Shown: positions 53,828 through 63,377 of the stretch, piece by piece
Position numbering within the stretch: the stretch's first letter is position 1
Layout of the letters: every line of letters begins with the position of its first letter
DNA from: Piscinibacter caeni
GTDB taxonomy: Bacteria > Pseudomonadota > Gammaproteobacteria > Burkholderiales > Burkholderiaceae_C
Reading direction: 5' to 3'
Length of the DNA stretch: 64,000 nucleotides
Assembly: GCA_003265685.1 (NCBI GenBank)
Contig: QJOU01000044.1
Coordinates: 1-64,000 of the forward strand
Made by a program: the position numbers and the translations under genes
Notes under the pieces: generated by a model
What the model was told of the DNA's origin: nothing
Databases searched by the model: none
The model's input: only the letters and a program-made list of their open reading frames with translations

Positions 53828-56596
53828 TTAGCGCTTCTTGTTGAGTAGGTCGCCCGCGGCCTTACGCGCTTCGTCAAGGGACGAACTCGCATCTGCGGCG
53901 ACTTGCCGGCCCGTCTGTAGGAGGAGCGATTTCTCGGTCGAAAGCGTCCCGTCAGTGGCGCGAGAGGTACCGTGTTTTGCATCGAAGCCCGCGCGTGCCT
54001 CGTCTGCTCGAGCGCGCAACTGAGCGCCACTACGTCGGACGTGGTCGCGGAGATCGGTTTGCTCGGACGTTGTGCTTCCCGACGGAAGTTCGCTTCGAGG
54101 AAGCACCCCTGGAATTCGCGGGGCCGCATCGAGCTTGGGATTGAGCTTCGTCGCCGCCCTGTTCTCTTGAAACTCGCGGTGAAGGCGAGTGAACGATTCC
54201 GGCACCGCGACCCCATTCGAGAAGACCCGGGTCGGCGGTAGCCCCTGTCGCGCAAGTTCGGAGTCCATCAGCGAAAACGCGGCTGCGCTCTTGCCACCGT
54301 AACGTTCGGCGTACCGCATGAACATCTCGAGGTTGTATGGGTCTTGCGCGATGTCGATCGACAACACTTCGCCACGCTCGCGCGCGGATGAGAGACGTTC
54401 TGCGAGAGCGCTCCGCTCGCCATAGGACGCCTCGGCACGCTCTGTTCTCGAGGACGTGTTCGCAAGCCTCGAGGCAAGCTCGCGGGACTCTCGCGAGTCA
54501 GCCGCGATCAATGCAACGGTTGATGCGTCTCTCGAAACCCGGTCACCAAACTGCTTGAACTCAGCAACCTGCTCGTTGCTCAATGCTCCCAGCACCTTGC
54601 GCTGGTCTGCCGACAGACCTGTCTGATAGGTCTTGCCGGCGTTGCCCTGCACCGAGGCGCCCGCAACAGGCGTGCTCAGGCCAACATGCGCCGAGGCACC
54701 AAAGGCAATGCTGGCAACCTGCGACTGAGTTAGCCCGGTGCTGTCGGCGATGCCTTTCGTGATCTGGTCCAGCCGCGTCAGCGTCTCGCCCAGTTGCTCG
54801 AAACTGCTCGTCGAGGTTCCCGACGAACTGCGCGAGGACTTGAGCTTTGCCAGCCCCTTGGTGAAGGCTTCGGTCAGGACGGTAGACCGTTCGTTGCTTG
54901 CGGCCACCATCTCGCCCCGCGCTGCGTCGGCCTGCCGGCTGGCCTCGGTCACGTCCTGTTCGCTGACCCGCACCGACACCACGCGCGAAGCGAAGCCCTG
55001 GTTGCGCAGCAGGTTCGCGGCCGTGCGACCGGTGAGCGCGCTCGAGGTGAAGGTGTTGCCGCTGAGATCGCTCTGCCAGGAACTCATGAACCCCGACGTG
55101 CGGTTCGGCGCCAGTTGCTGCTGATCCATCGCGACGTTGCCCATCGACACGTTGCCGACGGCGGCTCCCGCCGTGCTGCCGGCCAGCATGCCCTGCAGCC
55201 CCGACAAGCCGCCGACGAGCGCCGTGCCGAAGTTCTCCATGCGCTTGAGCGCGGCCCAGGCGATGAAGGGGATGCTGATGGCCAAGTAGCCGACCACCGC
55301 CTCGCCGGAGATCGCCCGCGAGTAGATCGTCGACGCGGTCTGCAGCGCGAGGGCCTTGGTGCCCGTGCCCAGGTCCGATGCGGCAGCCAGGTCGTAGGCG
55401 GCGTACACCGAGGCCATGTAGTTGAGCACCGCGTACAGCGGCGGCCACAACTGGATCCAGATCAGGATCGCCGCGTATCCCTTGAAGGCGATCATCGACT
55501 CGCGCCCGCTGGTCAGCAGGAGCAGCAGCACGAAGAGCGGGAACAGGGCGTAGGTGAGGGCCTCGATGACATTGCGGAACACCGGCAGCGACTGCTCGGC
55601 GACCTTGCCGTAGTTCATCCAGGTCGCGTTCTGCTGTGCAACCGCCTGCGCCCGGCCGACCGCGAGCACCATCGCCGCCGGATCGTTCACCTTCTGGCCA
55701 ATGATGTTGCTGGTGTCGCTGATGGCGTTGAGCACGGCGTTCTGCCGGATCAGGTCCGTTGCCGTCGCGGCCGCGTTCGCGATGCTGTTGCGGATGTAGG
55801 CCTGCTGGATCTGGCCGGCGATCGCGGCGGTCGCCGCCGCGCTCGGCAGCGTGGGGTTCAACTGGAAGGCCAGTCGGCCCTCAATGCGCGTGACCTGCGC
55901 CGGCAGGCGGCCATTCAGGTTGCCGTAGACGTTGGGGCAAGTGTCGACGGTGACCGCCCCGCCGGCACCGGTCACCGTGCTGAAGCGCGCCGGGTTCGGC
56001 GTGGCCATCAGCGCCCACACGTCGTCGGAGGTGGAGAACGCAGCCGGATCGACGGTGCCGTCGATCAGGTCATACATCGTGCAGTTGTGGATGAAGTTGA
56101 TCAGGTCGGTGCGGAAGGTGGGGTCCTGGAACACCACGTTGCCGGTCTCGCGGATCAGGCGGTTGCCGAACATCAGGCCGTTGCGCTCGTAGCTCAGCTC
56201 CGCGGGCATCGCGCCCGCGCCGGGGATGACCTGGAAAGCGGTTTCGAAAAGGCCCGTCAGCGTGTGGCCGATGGTGCTGGTGATGCTGCCGAGCATGGCC
56301 ACGCCGAACGGGACGTTGGCGACGACCTTGACCGCCGAGCCGCCGGTCTTGTCCACGATGCCCACCGTCACCCGGGGCACGATCAGCACCGAGAACACAA
56401 GCAGCACGGTGGCCAGCCACTTCCAGCCCTGGAGCTTGTCGGGGGCAAAGGCGTAAGCGAGCAGGGCGGCGATGAAACCGCAGAAGGCCACCGCCGCGAC
56501 GGCGGCCGCGTAGTCGCTCGACGCATGGATGGCGGCCGCGGCGTTGAAGATGCCGAACAGGCTGTCCGCGTTCTGGTAGGCGAAGATCTCCCACAT
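53828..56596 (-). CDS. traG: Conjugative transfer protein TraG (F-type)
   Basis: A 922-residue inner-membrane protein for mating-pair formation and stabilisation. The N-terminal TraG_N domain has membrane helices at about 37-56, 61-80, 330-350, 370-395 and 425-445, with 'LIRETGNVVFQDPTFRTDLINF' in the first periplasmic loop. The C-terminal half is periplasmic or translocated, with long helices rich in Ala, Ser and Glu; in F-like plasmids this part recognises the entry-exclusion protein of the recipient. Length is close to F TraG (938). It is the last gene of the visible tra run, 24 bp after traH. Confidence 0.92.
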   Translation of the reverse strand: MWEIFAYQNADSLFGIFNAAAAIHASSDYAAAVAAVAFCGFIAALLAYAFAPDKLQGWKWLATVLLVFSVLIVPRVTVGIVDKTGGSAVKVVANVPFGVAMLGSITSTIGHTLTGLFETAFQVIPGAGAMPAELSYERNGLMFGNRLIRETGNVVFQDPTFRTDLINFIHNCTMYDLIDGTVDPAAFSTSDDVWALMATPNPARFSTVTGAGGAVTVDTCPNVYGNLNGRLPAQVTRIEGRLAFQLNPTLPSAAATAAIAGQIQQAYIRNSIANAAATATDLIRQNAVLNAISDTSNIIGQKVNDPAAMVLAVGRAQAVAQQNATWMNYGKVAEQSLPVFRNVIEALTYALFPLFVLLLLLTSGRESMIAFKGYAAILIWIQLWPPLYAVLNYMASVYAAYDLAAASDLGTGTKALALQTASTIYSRAISGEAVVGYLAISIPFIAWAALKRMENFGTALVGGLSGLQGMLAGSTAGAAVGNVSMGNVAMDQQQLAPNRTSGFMSSWQSDLSGNTFTSSALTGRTAANLLRNQGFASRVVSVRVSEQDVTEASRQADAARGEMVAASNERSTVLTEAFTKGLAKLKSSRSSSGTSTSSFEQLGETLTRLDQITKGIADSTGLTQSQVASIAFGASAHVGLSTPVAGASVQGNAGKTYQTGLSADQRKVLGALSNEQVAEFKQFGDRVSRDASTVALIAADSRESRELASRLANTSSRTERAEASYGERSALAERLSSARERGEVLSIDIAQDPYNLEMFMRYAERYGGKSAAAFSLMDSELARQGLPPTRVFSNGVAVPESFTRLHREFQENRAATKLNPKLDAAPRIPGVLPRSELPSGSTTSEQTDLRDHVRRSGAQLRARADEARAGFDAKHGTSRATDGTLSTEKSLLLQTGRQVAADASSSLDEARKAAGDLLNKKR

Positions 56597-56620
56597 GGCC
56601 GCCTCGATGAATCGGAGCGG

Positions 56621-58060
56621 CTACCGCGCCACGTAGGCCGCGCGCTGCCCAAGCATGTCCATCACGTGCTGCGGCATGCTCGAGCGCAGTTGACGCTCGA
56701 GTTGCTCCAGGTGGCTGGAGACGGCGCGGAACGAGCCGACCTTCTGGTACAGCAGGTTCTTCTCCTGCGACAGCTGCAGCAGCATGGCCTGGGCACGCTG
56801 GCGCACCTGGTTGGCCAGTTCACGCTGGCTCTGCTGCAGGGTGTAATCCTTGTCGAGCGCGGCCATGCCCAGCCGCAGGTTCCGCTCGAGGAAGACATAG
56901 GCATAGTCGGCCGCGATCACATCGCGGTACTGGCCGATCAGGCTGTCGGCCAGCCCCGAGCCGGGTATCGTGGCGCCGATCGACAACATCCGGTAGACGG
57001 GCTCGGTGGTCTGATTGACGAACCCCACCTCGGCCGAGTTGTTGGGGATCGCGGTGCGTGTGGCGATCTTGTCGGAGATCGACCGCATCATGGTCTCGAC
57101 GCGGGCCGTGAAGGGTGTGTGCGTGTAGCTCGTGTTCAGCGTGACGACGTCGCAGTTCGTGTAGTCGTTGCAGCGCAGCAGGTGCTGGGTGACGTTCGTG
57201 CCGGTCGCGGCCGCCTGACCGTAGAGCAACTGGCTGATCGAGGTGATCGTCGGTGGCACAGGCTCCGGGTCGCGGTTCGCGCTCTCCGGATGGAAGATGA
57301 CAGTGCCGACGATGCTCATGATCAGCTCGCGCTCGGCGTCGTCCAGCGCCGTGCCGGTGCGCTGCAGAGCCTTCCAGGTGAGGTTGCCGACGAAAGGCGC
57401 CTTGTTTCGGACGTTGGGATCTGCGGAGCTGCGCGCCGAGGCCAGGATGCTCGGCCGGTCGCTGGCGCATCGGCGCCGGGCCGCGTCGCGGTCGCTTTCC
57501 AGGCCCATCTCGATGGCCAGGTCGGCGCAGGCTTCCTGCGAGCTGTAGCCGGTGGCCTCGGCCGCCGTGCTGACGATGGCCTTGGCGGTTTCGCACGAGT
57601 TGATGCGCGCGTTGTTGATCCAGGTTTCCAGGCCCTTCGCCCACTTGGTCAGGCCGCCCAGCAGCGGCGAGACGGACTCCAGCGCGAGCTGGAAGGCGAT
57701 GCCGGGCAGCGCGGCCGTGATGTTGCGAAGCATGTTCTTGAACTCCTCGGCGGAGATGTGCGAGAACGAGCCGCCGAAGACGTCGATGCCGCCGCAGCCG
57801 GCCTTGGCGCTGGGGAACTGGATTGCGGCGAGCTGGTAGACCTTGTTCGGCGAACGCATGAACAGGCTTCCCCCTGTGTAGGTGTTGAAGGTCTGACCGC
57901 GAAACGCACCCGGCGCGGTGTAGTTCCCGATCGTGCCGAGGTTGTTGAACATCGTGTTCACCTCGGCATTGAGGTCGCCGGCTCGTGCGGAGCTGGCGTG
58001 CCACGCGATAGCCATGGCGACGAGTGCAGCACAGGCACGTTGGGTCGGACGGGTGGGCAT
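56621..58060 (-). CDS. traH: Conjugative transfer protein TraH (F-type)
   Basis: A 479-residue exported protein needed for pilus assembly. A signal peptide (about 1-27) is followed by the TraH family start 'LNAEVNTMFNNLGTIGNYTAPGAF' and 'QTFNTYTGGSLFMRSP'. Cysteines in 'AKAGCGGID', 'INSCETAKA' and 'ATQEACADLA'-like positions probably form disulphides. The last 120 residues are helical with heptad character. AGGAGG six bases before ATG 58060 fixes the start; longer in-frame starts are not supported. Confidence 0.93.
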   Translation of the reverse strand: MPTRPTQRACAALVAMAIAWHASSARAGDLNAEVNTMFNNLGTIGNYTAPGAFRGQTFNTYTGGSLFMRSPNKVYQLAAIQFPSAKAGCGGIDVFGGSFSHISAEEFKNMLRNITAALPGIAFQLALESVSPLLGGLTKWAKGLETWINNARINSCETAKAIVSTAAEATGYSSQEACADLAIEMGLESDRDAARRRCASDRPSILASARSSADPNVRNKAPFVGNLTWKALQRTGTALDDAERELIMSIVGTVIFHPESANRDPEPVPPTITSISQLLYGQAAATGTNVTQHLLRCNDYTNCDVVTLNTSYTHTPFTARVETMMRSISDKIATRTAIPNNSAEVGFVNQTTEPVYRMLSIGATIPGSGLADSLIGQYRDVIAADYAYVFLERNLRLGMAALDKDYTLQQSQRELANQVRQRAQAMLLQLSQEKNLLYQKVGSFRAVSSHLEQLERQLRSSMPQHVMDMLGQRAAYVAR

Positions 58061-58082
58061 GACGATCCTCCTGGGAACGGGA

Positions 58083-58940
58083 TCAGGGCATCCCGAGCTG
58101 CCGCACGGCGCTGGGCACCATGGCCTCGAAGGCGGGCGCCGCAGCGGCCGAGATGCGCTCGAGCAGTTGCGACTCGGACAGCACACCGAAGCCGATGGGC
58201 ACGATGCGGCCGGTGAAGGGCTGCGCCAGGTAGACGGCGGGCACCTGGGCCACGCGCAGCGCGGTGGCCGCGCCGTTGTCGCGGCGCGCGGACGCGAAGC
58301 CCGGCAGCGTGCCGCCGTCCAGGCTGACGGCTTCGACGCGGATACCGTGACGACGTTGGAACGCTTCGAGCGTCGGCGCGAAGGCGTGGCAGTAGGGGCA
58401 GTCGCCGCGGAAGAAGAACAGCAGCACGTGGTCACGGCCCAGCTCAGCGATCGAGCGCGAGCGTTCGCCCATTTGCCGGGCCTCGAAGACTTCGAGTGCC
58501 TTGGCGTTGACCGGGCGTCCCTGCAGCGACGGATCGAGCTCGGGCGTGGTCCAGGCGACCCGCTGAGCCACGTCGGCGAAGGTCGAAGCCTGGGCGACGA
58601 CCTTGGCCTCCAGCTCCATGTAGCGCCGGACGTTCGCTTCGGTCGGCCGCATGACCGCGATACCGCGAAAATCCTCGATCCGCTGGCGCAGGCGTTCGAG
58701 TTCCACAAGTTCGGGCGGCCGGGTGTCTCGGCGTGGACCGCGCGCCGTGACAGGTGGACTCGCGGGCTTTGGCGGAACGAGTCGAGGTGGCTCGCCTTCG
58801 GGCACCGGGTCTTCGTAGAAGTGCCACCCGCGCCATGTGTCGCCCCAGAAGCGGGGTGAATCGTTCTCGGCCCCGCTTGCTGCCGATGAAGCACATGCGC
58901 CGGCAAGCACGAGCAACATCAGGCGGTGGGTGCCTTGCAT
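58083..58940 (-). CDS. traF: TraF-family thioredoxin-like transfer protein
   Basis: A 285-residue exported protein of the TraF family. The signal sequence is about 1-23 (ending 'ASSAASGAEN'). A conserved N-terminal motif, 'FWGDTWRGWHFYEDP', is typical of TraF. The C-terminal half is a thioredoxin fold that keeps the redox pair C181 and C184 in 'FRGDCPYCHAFAP'; F TraF itself has lost this pair, so here TraF may be an active thiol-disulphide enzyme for the Cys-rich TraN, TraU and TraH. It sits 22 bp upstream of traH. Confidence 0.9.
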   Translation of the reverse strand: MQGTHRLMLLVLAGACASSAASGAENDSPRFWGDTWRGWHFYEDPVPEGEPPRLVPPKPASPPVTARGPRRDTRPPELVELERLRQRIEDFRGIAVMRPTEANVRRYMELEAKVVAQASTFADVAQRVAWTTPELDPSLQGRPVNAKALEVFEARQMGERSRSIAELGRDHVLLFFFRGDCPYCHAFAPTLEAFQRRHGIRVEAVSLDGGTLPGFASARRDNGAATALRVAQVPAVYLAQPFTGRIVPIGFGVLSESQLLERISAAAAPAFEAMVPSAVRQLGMP

Positions 58941-58948
58941 CGCGCACC

Positions 58949-59332
58949 TCAGGACAGCGAACGCGGCGGCAGGCCGTCGCGGCAGTAGTTGATGCCGAAG
59001 TCGATGGTCCGTCGGCGAGCGCTGGGCTCTCCAGGAAGCTGAACGCCGTCCTGCCAGAAGGTCACCTTCAGGCGCCGGCATCCCGGCTGCGCATAGCGGC
59101 GCTCCGTGCTCACGTCGATGTAGACCGGCGAGGTGGCCTTGAACCGGGCCGTGATGGCGTCGGCCATTGGGCCGGACAGCACGCCGTGTGCACCCCCATC
59201 TGGCGCGTCGATGGCCGCCAGGAGCAGGGGGCGCGCGTCGGGCACCGCGAGGCGCTCCTGGGCCGTGGCCACGGACGAGAAGAAGGCCATCGCAAGGCCC
59301 AGCGGCAATGCCCAACGGGCTCGGCGGTTCAC
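58949..59332 (-). CDS. Unknown exported protein between traN and traF
   Basis: A 127-residue protein with a signal peptide (about 1-24, 'LPLGLAMAFFSSVATAQ'). The mature part has two cysteines ('AQPGCRRLKVTF' and 'NYCRDGLPP') and a 'CRRLKVTFWQDGVQLPG' strand pattern, but I recognise no family. The GTG start overlaps the traN stop and a short AGGTG precedes it. In F the trbE gene takes this position, but TrbE is smaller and is an inner-membrane protein, so this is not its homologue on present evidence. Confidence 0.65.
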   Translation of the reverse strand: MNRRARWALPLGLAMAFFSSVATAQERLAVPDARPLLLAAIDAPDGGAHGVLSGPMADAITARFKATSPVYIDVSTERRYAQPGCRRLKVTFWQDGVQLPGEPSARRRTIDFGINYCRDGLPPRSLS

Positions 59333-61722
59333 TGGCACCTCCCCTGGCCGTAGTAGCAGGCCGGGATGCGCCCGCTGCTCTGGCCTTGCAGCGTGGCCAC
59401 GTTGGGCATGGTCGGTACCAGCGAGGCATAGAACTCGCTCAGGTCCATGGCCGCGAAGTCCAGAGACTGCAACTGAGCGACCGTGAAGCCCGAGCAGTCC
59501 GGGCCCTGTGCGCCGCCCCAGCCCTTGCCTACCTGCAATCGACCTTGCTCGTTCACGATGCGGGCGAGCATGCTGTTGAAGCAGCACTTCGACGTCGTGT
59601 GCTCGAGGCACGAGACGCACGAGCCGAGGATGCGGATGCAGGACGAGCACCAGGTTCCTACGCTGTGGCACAGCCCGGCGCCTTCCTTCATGGCCAGCTT
59701 CCCCTCGTTTTCGTTGCAGGACATCATCGACATCACGATGTAGACGACAACCGCGATGGCGAGGCTCCACGGATCGAACGCCACGACCACGCTGTCACCG
59801 GCATAGAGAACGGCCGACCCCGCGGGCAACGCAGTGCCGTTGACGGCCACCGTCACGCCGAACGTCGTGAAGCTGCCACTGAATCCACCGCCCAACAGCA
59901 GCGCCTGAAAGCCTTGCGAGACAAACTCGCGGTTCGCCGAGTTCATCAAGATGTCGTAGACGAGACGCGAACCGATGCCGAACAGGCTGTTGTTTGTCAT
60001 GCCTCTGCCCGCGCTGTCGGCGCGGCAGCAGTTCGCCAAGAGCCGGTCGCGGCAGCGGTTGTCCTCGCCCTTGAAGACCTGCATGCGGTCGGTGTCGAGG
60101 TAGACACCAGCCTCGCGCGCCGCCTCGAGCATCGACATGCTGCGCGCGAAGTCGGCATCGTTCGCGTGGCCGATGTCGAAGCAGTTGCCTTGAAGGCAGA
60201 AGACGTTCGACGGACAGTTGCTGGCGCTGGTCACCGTCTGCGGCGGCACCGGGCAGCTGTAGCTGTCCTCGTGCACCTCGCAGGCGCCGGTGACGGGGTT
60301 GCTGCGCCGGCACAAAGAGCCCGAGGGCGTGCAGCCGGCGGCGACCAGCGGCCCGCACTGGCTGCCCGGCGCGGTGCCGCTGCAGTTCATCGTGCTCTCG
60401 TACTGCCAGCAGTCGCGGGCCACCGACGCGCCGTCGATCACCTTCGTCGCCGGGCCATCGGTGCATACGGCGGTGGTCTGAACGGTACAGCGGCTGCCGT
60501 CGGCGACGGCGGGGCACTGGTCGTCCCAGCGGTCGGTTTCGGTGATGGTGGTGCGGGGGCGGGTGTACGACAGCCGCATCGTCGGGATCGGACCGTAGGC
60601 CGGGTTCGGATCCCAGCCGACGACGCTGCGCTCGCCGTCGAGGTTCCAGTAGTAGCCTGGCAGGCTGCCCGTCATGTCGTAGCCGTCCAGCGCCGTGGCG
60701 CCGCCAGCCGGCGCATAGCAGCGTGCGCCATCGAGCGCCGTCGTCGTGCAGCCGCTGTCGCCCTGGCAGACGGTGTCCTGGATCATGTCGCCGCTTTGCG
60801 TGCCGACCGGGCAGGCCGCATAGCGCCTCAGGAAGGGCTCGACGCTGGTGCAGGTATAGCCGGAGTCGCCGCCGCCGGTGCAGATCTCCGCCCGCTCGGC
60901 GGCGATCATGGCCGTCAGTGCGCAGGTGTCGCCGGTGCAGGCCTTGTCGGCGACCCAGACGCCGTTGCGGATCTCCGTGCCGGTGCTCCAGGAGTAGCTC
61001 GTGCTCAGCACCGCGACCATCTGCGGGAACACCACCGGTGTCGTCATGTCGACGTCGAAGAAGGCCAGCGGCGATGCGTCCTGCGTGACGCGGAAGTGCT
61101 GCGCCGTCTCCGGGCGGTCGGGCAGGCATTGCGCGTCCAGGCCGGTGCGGCCCGCGCTGGCGCGGGCGAACCAGTCTCCGGGGGTGCAGTTGGTGCTGCG
61201 CTCGATGTCGACCGTGAGGCTGCGTGTGCACCGGTAGTTGCCTACGCCTTCGTAGCGCAGGCAACTGCGGGTCTGCGTGCTGGCGGGGACGGCCGTCGTC
61301 GTGGTCGTGCAGCCGCTGTAGTACGACGCCAGGTTTTCGAGCACGCTGGACGGCGCGCGGGCGATGCCATGTGCCGCGGACACCGAGGGATCGCCGGGAC
61401 CGATGGCCGGCCGGGGCAGGTTCGCCGAATTCATCGCGCCACGCTGCGCCTGGCACACCGGATCGTTCGGCAACGTGGCGCACAGCGACAGCCGCGCGCT
61501 GCCCTGCGACGACAGGTTGGGCCGCCGGTAGTAAGCGGACTCGGGCGGTGCTGCGGTGTAGCCCGGCACGACGCTGGTAGCGCTGGGCGCATTGACGGTG
61601 GCGCGGGCGGCCGGGTTCGCGGCCTGACCGGCTGCGACACCTTCCTCGTGTGGGCCGGCGGGCGCCGTGATCGGAGTCACGGCCACGCAGAACGCGGTGA
61701 AGCAGGCGATCAGCTTGCGCAT
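59329..61722 (-). CDS. traN: Mating-pair stabilisation protein TraN (F-type)
   Basis: A 797-residue outer-membrane protein that binds a recipient surface structure in F-like systems. A signal peptide (about 1-22) is followed by a cysteine-rich mature protein with over 40 cysteines. The C-terminal TraN signature is plain: 'CNENEGKLAMKEGAGLC', 'GTWCSSCIRILGSCVSC' and 'GPDCSGFTVAQLQSLDF'. It is longer than F TraN (602); the extra length lies in the first 400 residues, which probably make the recipient-specific part. The ATG is 5 bp from the trbC stop. Confidence 0.92.
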   Translation of the reverse strand: MRKLIACFTAFCVAVTPITAPAGPHEEGVAAGQAANPAARATVNAPSATSVVPGYTAAPPESAYYRRPNLSSQGSARLSLCATLPNDPVCQAQRGAMNSANLPRPAIGPGDPSVSAAHGIARAPSSVLENLASYYSGCTTTTTAVPASTQTRSCLRYEGVGNYRCTRSLTVDIERSTNCTPGDWFARASAGRTGLDAQCLPDRPETAQHFRVTQDASPLAFFDVDMTTPVVFPQMVAVLSTSYSWSTGTEIRNGVWVADKACTGDTCALTAMIAAERAEICTGGGDSGYTCTSVEPFLRRYAACPVGTQSGDMIQDTVCQGDSGCTTTALDGARCYAPAGGATALDGYDMTGSLPGYYWNLDGERSVVGWDPNPAYGPIPTMRLSYTRPRTTITETDRWDDQCPAVADGSRCTVQTTAVCTDGPATKVIDGASVARDCWQYESTMNCSGTAPGSQCGPLVAAGCTPSGSLCRRSNPVTGACEVHEDSYSCPVPPQTVTSASNCPSNVFCLQGNCFDIGHANDADFARSMSMLEAAREAGVYLDTDRMQVFKGEDNRCRDRLLANCCRADSAGRGMTNNSLFGIGSRLVYDILMNSANREFVSQGFQALLLGGGFSGSFTTFGVTVAVNGTALPAGSAVLYAGDSVVVAFDPWSLAIAVVVYIVMSMMSCNENEGKLAMKEGAGLCHSVGTWCSSCIRILGSCVSCLEHTTSKCCFNSMLARIVNEQGRLQVGKGWGGAQGPDCSGFTVAQLQSLDFAAMDLSEFYASLVPTMPNVATLQGQSSGRIPACYYGQGRCQ

Positions 61723-61726
61723 GGCG

Positions 61727-62368
61727 TCACTCCCGGCGGCCGAGTCGGGCGAGGAACCGGCCGGCGTCCTTCGCGAAGGCCGGCGCCGAGCGCTGGAAGT
61801 GCGCCAGCGCGTAGTCGAGGCTGACATCGCCGGCCGCCATGACGTGGTCGTCGGACCTCGCACACTGCTCGCCGCTGCAGGTGGTGTCCGGTCCGCCGGC
61901 CCGGGCGAGCACGAACGACGGCACGCGCTGAATCGCGTACCGGTCGAAGGCGCGCGGGTCGATCTGCACGGCCACCGGCCGCGTACCGATCAACTGCTGG
62001 ATGCGCATTGCTGTGCGTGGCAGCGACCCTTCGGACAGTCCGCGCAGCAGCAATTGGGCGCGTGCACGAGCGGCCTGGTCCACCAGCCGCGCAAGCGCGG
62101 CTTCGGGCATCGCCAGGCTGATGAAGACGATCAGGCGTGGCTCGTCGGCGCCAGGTAACGCGGGTGACCCGGTCGCACCAGCGAATCCCCGGGTGAGCGC
62201 CTCCAGGTCCACCGGCGTCTGCGTGGCCGGTATGGGCAGGGCATCGACCCGTGGCATCACTTTGGCGGGAGGCTGGCCGACGGGGGCTTGCGCGCGTACC
62301 GCCGCGACGGCGACCAAGAGTCCGGCCGCGGCGAGTCCAGCGAGGCGACGGGGGTCAGTAGCCCACAC
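61727..62368 (-). CDS. trbC: Transfer protein TrbC (F-type)
   Basis: A 213-residue periplasmic protein needed for F-pilus assembly. A signal peptide (about 1-27) is followed by the TrbC_F domain: 'LIVFISLAMPEAALARLVDQA' and 'LLLRGLSEGSLPRTAMRI', and the C-terminal 'VQRVPSFVLA' region found in this thioredoxin-like family. Length is almost that of F TrbC (212). The start overlaps the traU stop by 14 bp, the usual traU-trbC-traN order. Confidence 0.92.
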   Translation of the reverse strand: MWATDPRRLAGLAAAGLLVAVAAVRAQAPVGQPPAKVMPRVDALPIPATQTPVDLEALTRGFAGATGSPALPGADEPRLIVFISLAMPEAALARLVDQAARARAQLLLRGLSEGSLPRTAMRIQQLIGTRPVAVQIDPRAFDRYAIQRVPSFVLARAGGPDTTCSGEQCARSDDHVMAAGDVSLDYALAHFQRSAPAFAKDAGRFLARLGRRE

Positions 62369-63377
62369 AGCAGTTCCTCTTGCGGAACAACATGAAGGCG
62401 AAGTCCTCGCCGCGCACCGGGTACTCCTTGCCGGCGCCCCAGACGATGGTGCTGCGGCCGAAGGGCTGGCAGCAGCGCCCGCCGTCCTTGGCCGTGTTTG
62501 CCACCGGGTAGGTCAGCTGGGTTTTGTAGGCGGTCTTGTCCATCGCCGGCAGGAAGTAGGGGCCGCAGAGCCCGGCCCTGCCATGCCAGCCCCAGGCCAG
62601 CAGTTCGCGGTGCATCTTGGCGGTCAGGCGCTGGGCGATCAGCACCGACGTCCGCACGCCGCCGAGGTGGTAGGGCACGTGGCCGTCGAGCGGGTAGAGG
62701 CCACCCTGGCAGCCCGCACACCAGAAGAGTTCGGGCATGCCAAAGCCCGCGGTCGCCGCGACGCAGTCGGCAGCACATGCCGCCACGGCCACAGGATTGG
62801 CAAACAGCACCGCCTCGGGGTTGAGGATGAGCGTCAGCTCGTCGTCGTTCCACAGCGGGTCGACTTCGGTGAGATAGGCAAGGTCGAACGAGCCGCGTTC
62901 CAGGCACGGAAAATCGGTCACCACCTCCAGCCAGTACAGCACCGGGTTCATGTAGAAATGCGCCTGGTAGAAGCTGCCGCCGTCCCCGTCGCCCTCCGGC
63001 CGCGTGAAGCGCGCGGCGGTCGGCGCATCAATGCCGGGGTCCAGGTCGACGCCGCCGAGCGACGCCAGACAGAAGGGCTTGCGCACCGCCTCGACATGGC
63101 GTGCCGGCTCCCAGAAGCCGATCGACAGGCCGACGGTCGGGTTCACGCCGCAACTGCAGACGGGGCTCGACGGATTGGGGATGTCTTCCTGCCCGTCGAG
63201 GTTGGCCAGCGTGGTGCCGCCCAGAGTGATCGGCAGGATGCAGCTCCAGCAGATGTCGGTGATGGGGTTCGGGAACCGACCGGTGCAGGTCAGGCTGTCG
63301 CCGGCTAGAGCGGCGCCGGCCGCAAGCGCGGCGACCAGCATCCCGATCCAGGCGCGCAGGTATCGGCCAAGGTTCAT
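62355..63377 (-). CDS. traU: Conjugative transfer protein TraU (F-type)
   Basis: A 340-residue periplasmic protein required for DNA transfer and pilus assembly. The signal peptide is about 1-25. Typical marks are 'CTGRFPNPITDICWSCILPI', 'CSCGVNPTVGLSIGFWEP', 'EVDPLWNDDELTLILNPEA' and the tail 'FRKRNCCVGY'. It is rich in cysteine, as all TraU are. It overlaps traW by 4 bp and trbC by 14 bp. Confidence 0.95.
   Translation of the reverse strand: MNLGRYLRAWIGMLVAALAAGAALAGDSLTCTGRFPNPITDICWSCILPITLGGTTLANLDGQEDIPNPSSPVCSCGVNPTVGLSIGFWEPARHVEAVRKPFCLASLGGVDLDPGIDAPTAARFTRPEGDGDGGSFYQAHFYMNPVLYWLEVVTDFPCLERGSFDLAYLTEVDPLWNDDELTLILNPEAVLFANPVAVAACAADCVAATAGFGMPELFWCAGCQGGLYPLDGHVPYHLGGVRTSVLIAQRLTAKMHRELLAWGWHGRAGLCGPYFLPAMDKTAYKTQLTYPVANTAKDGGRCCQPFGRSTIVWGAGKEYPVRGEDFAFMLFRKRNCCVGY

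Noticed and set aside
54794-58216. A 1140-codon plus-strand open frame opposite traG and traH
   Set aside because: It is an antisense shadow of high-GC coding sequence: low-complexity Arg/Gly/His-rich translation, no family motifs and no ribosome site, while the opposite strand has clear TraG and TraH.
62355-62368. A frameshift between traU and trbC
   Set aside because: Both proteins are complete with expected ends; the 14-bp overlap is ordinary for tra operons.
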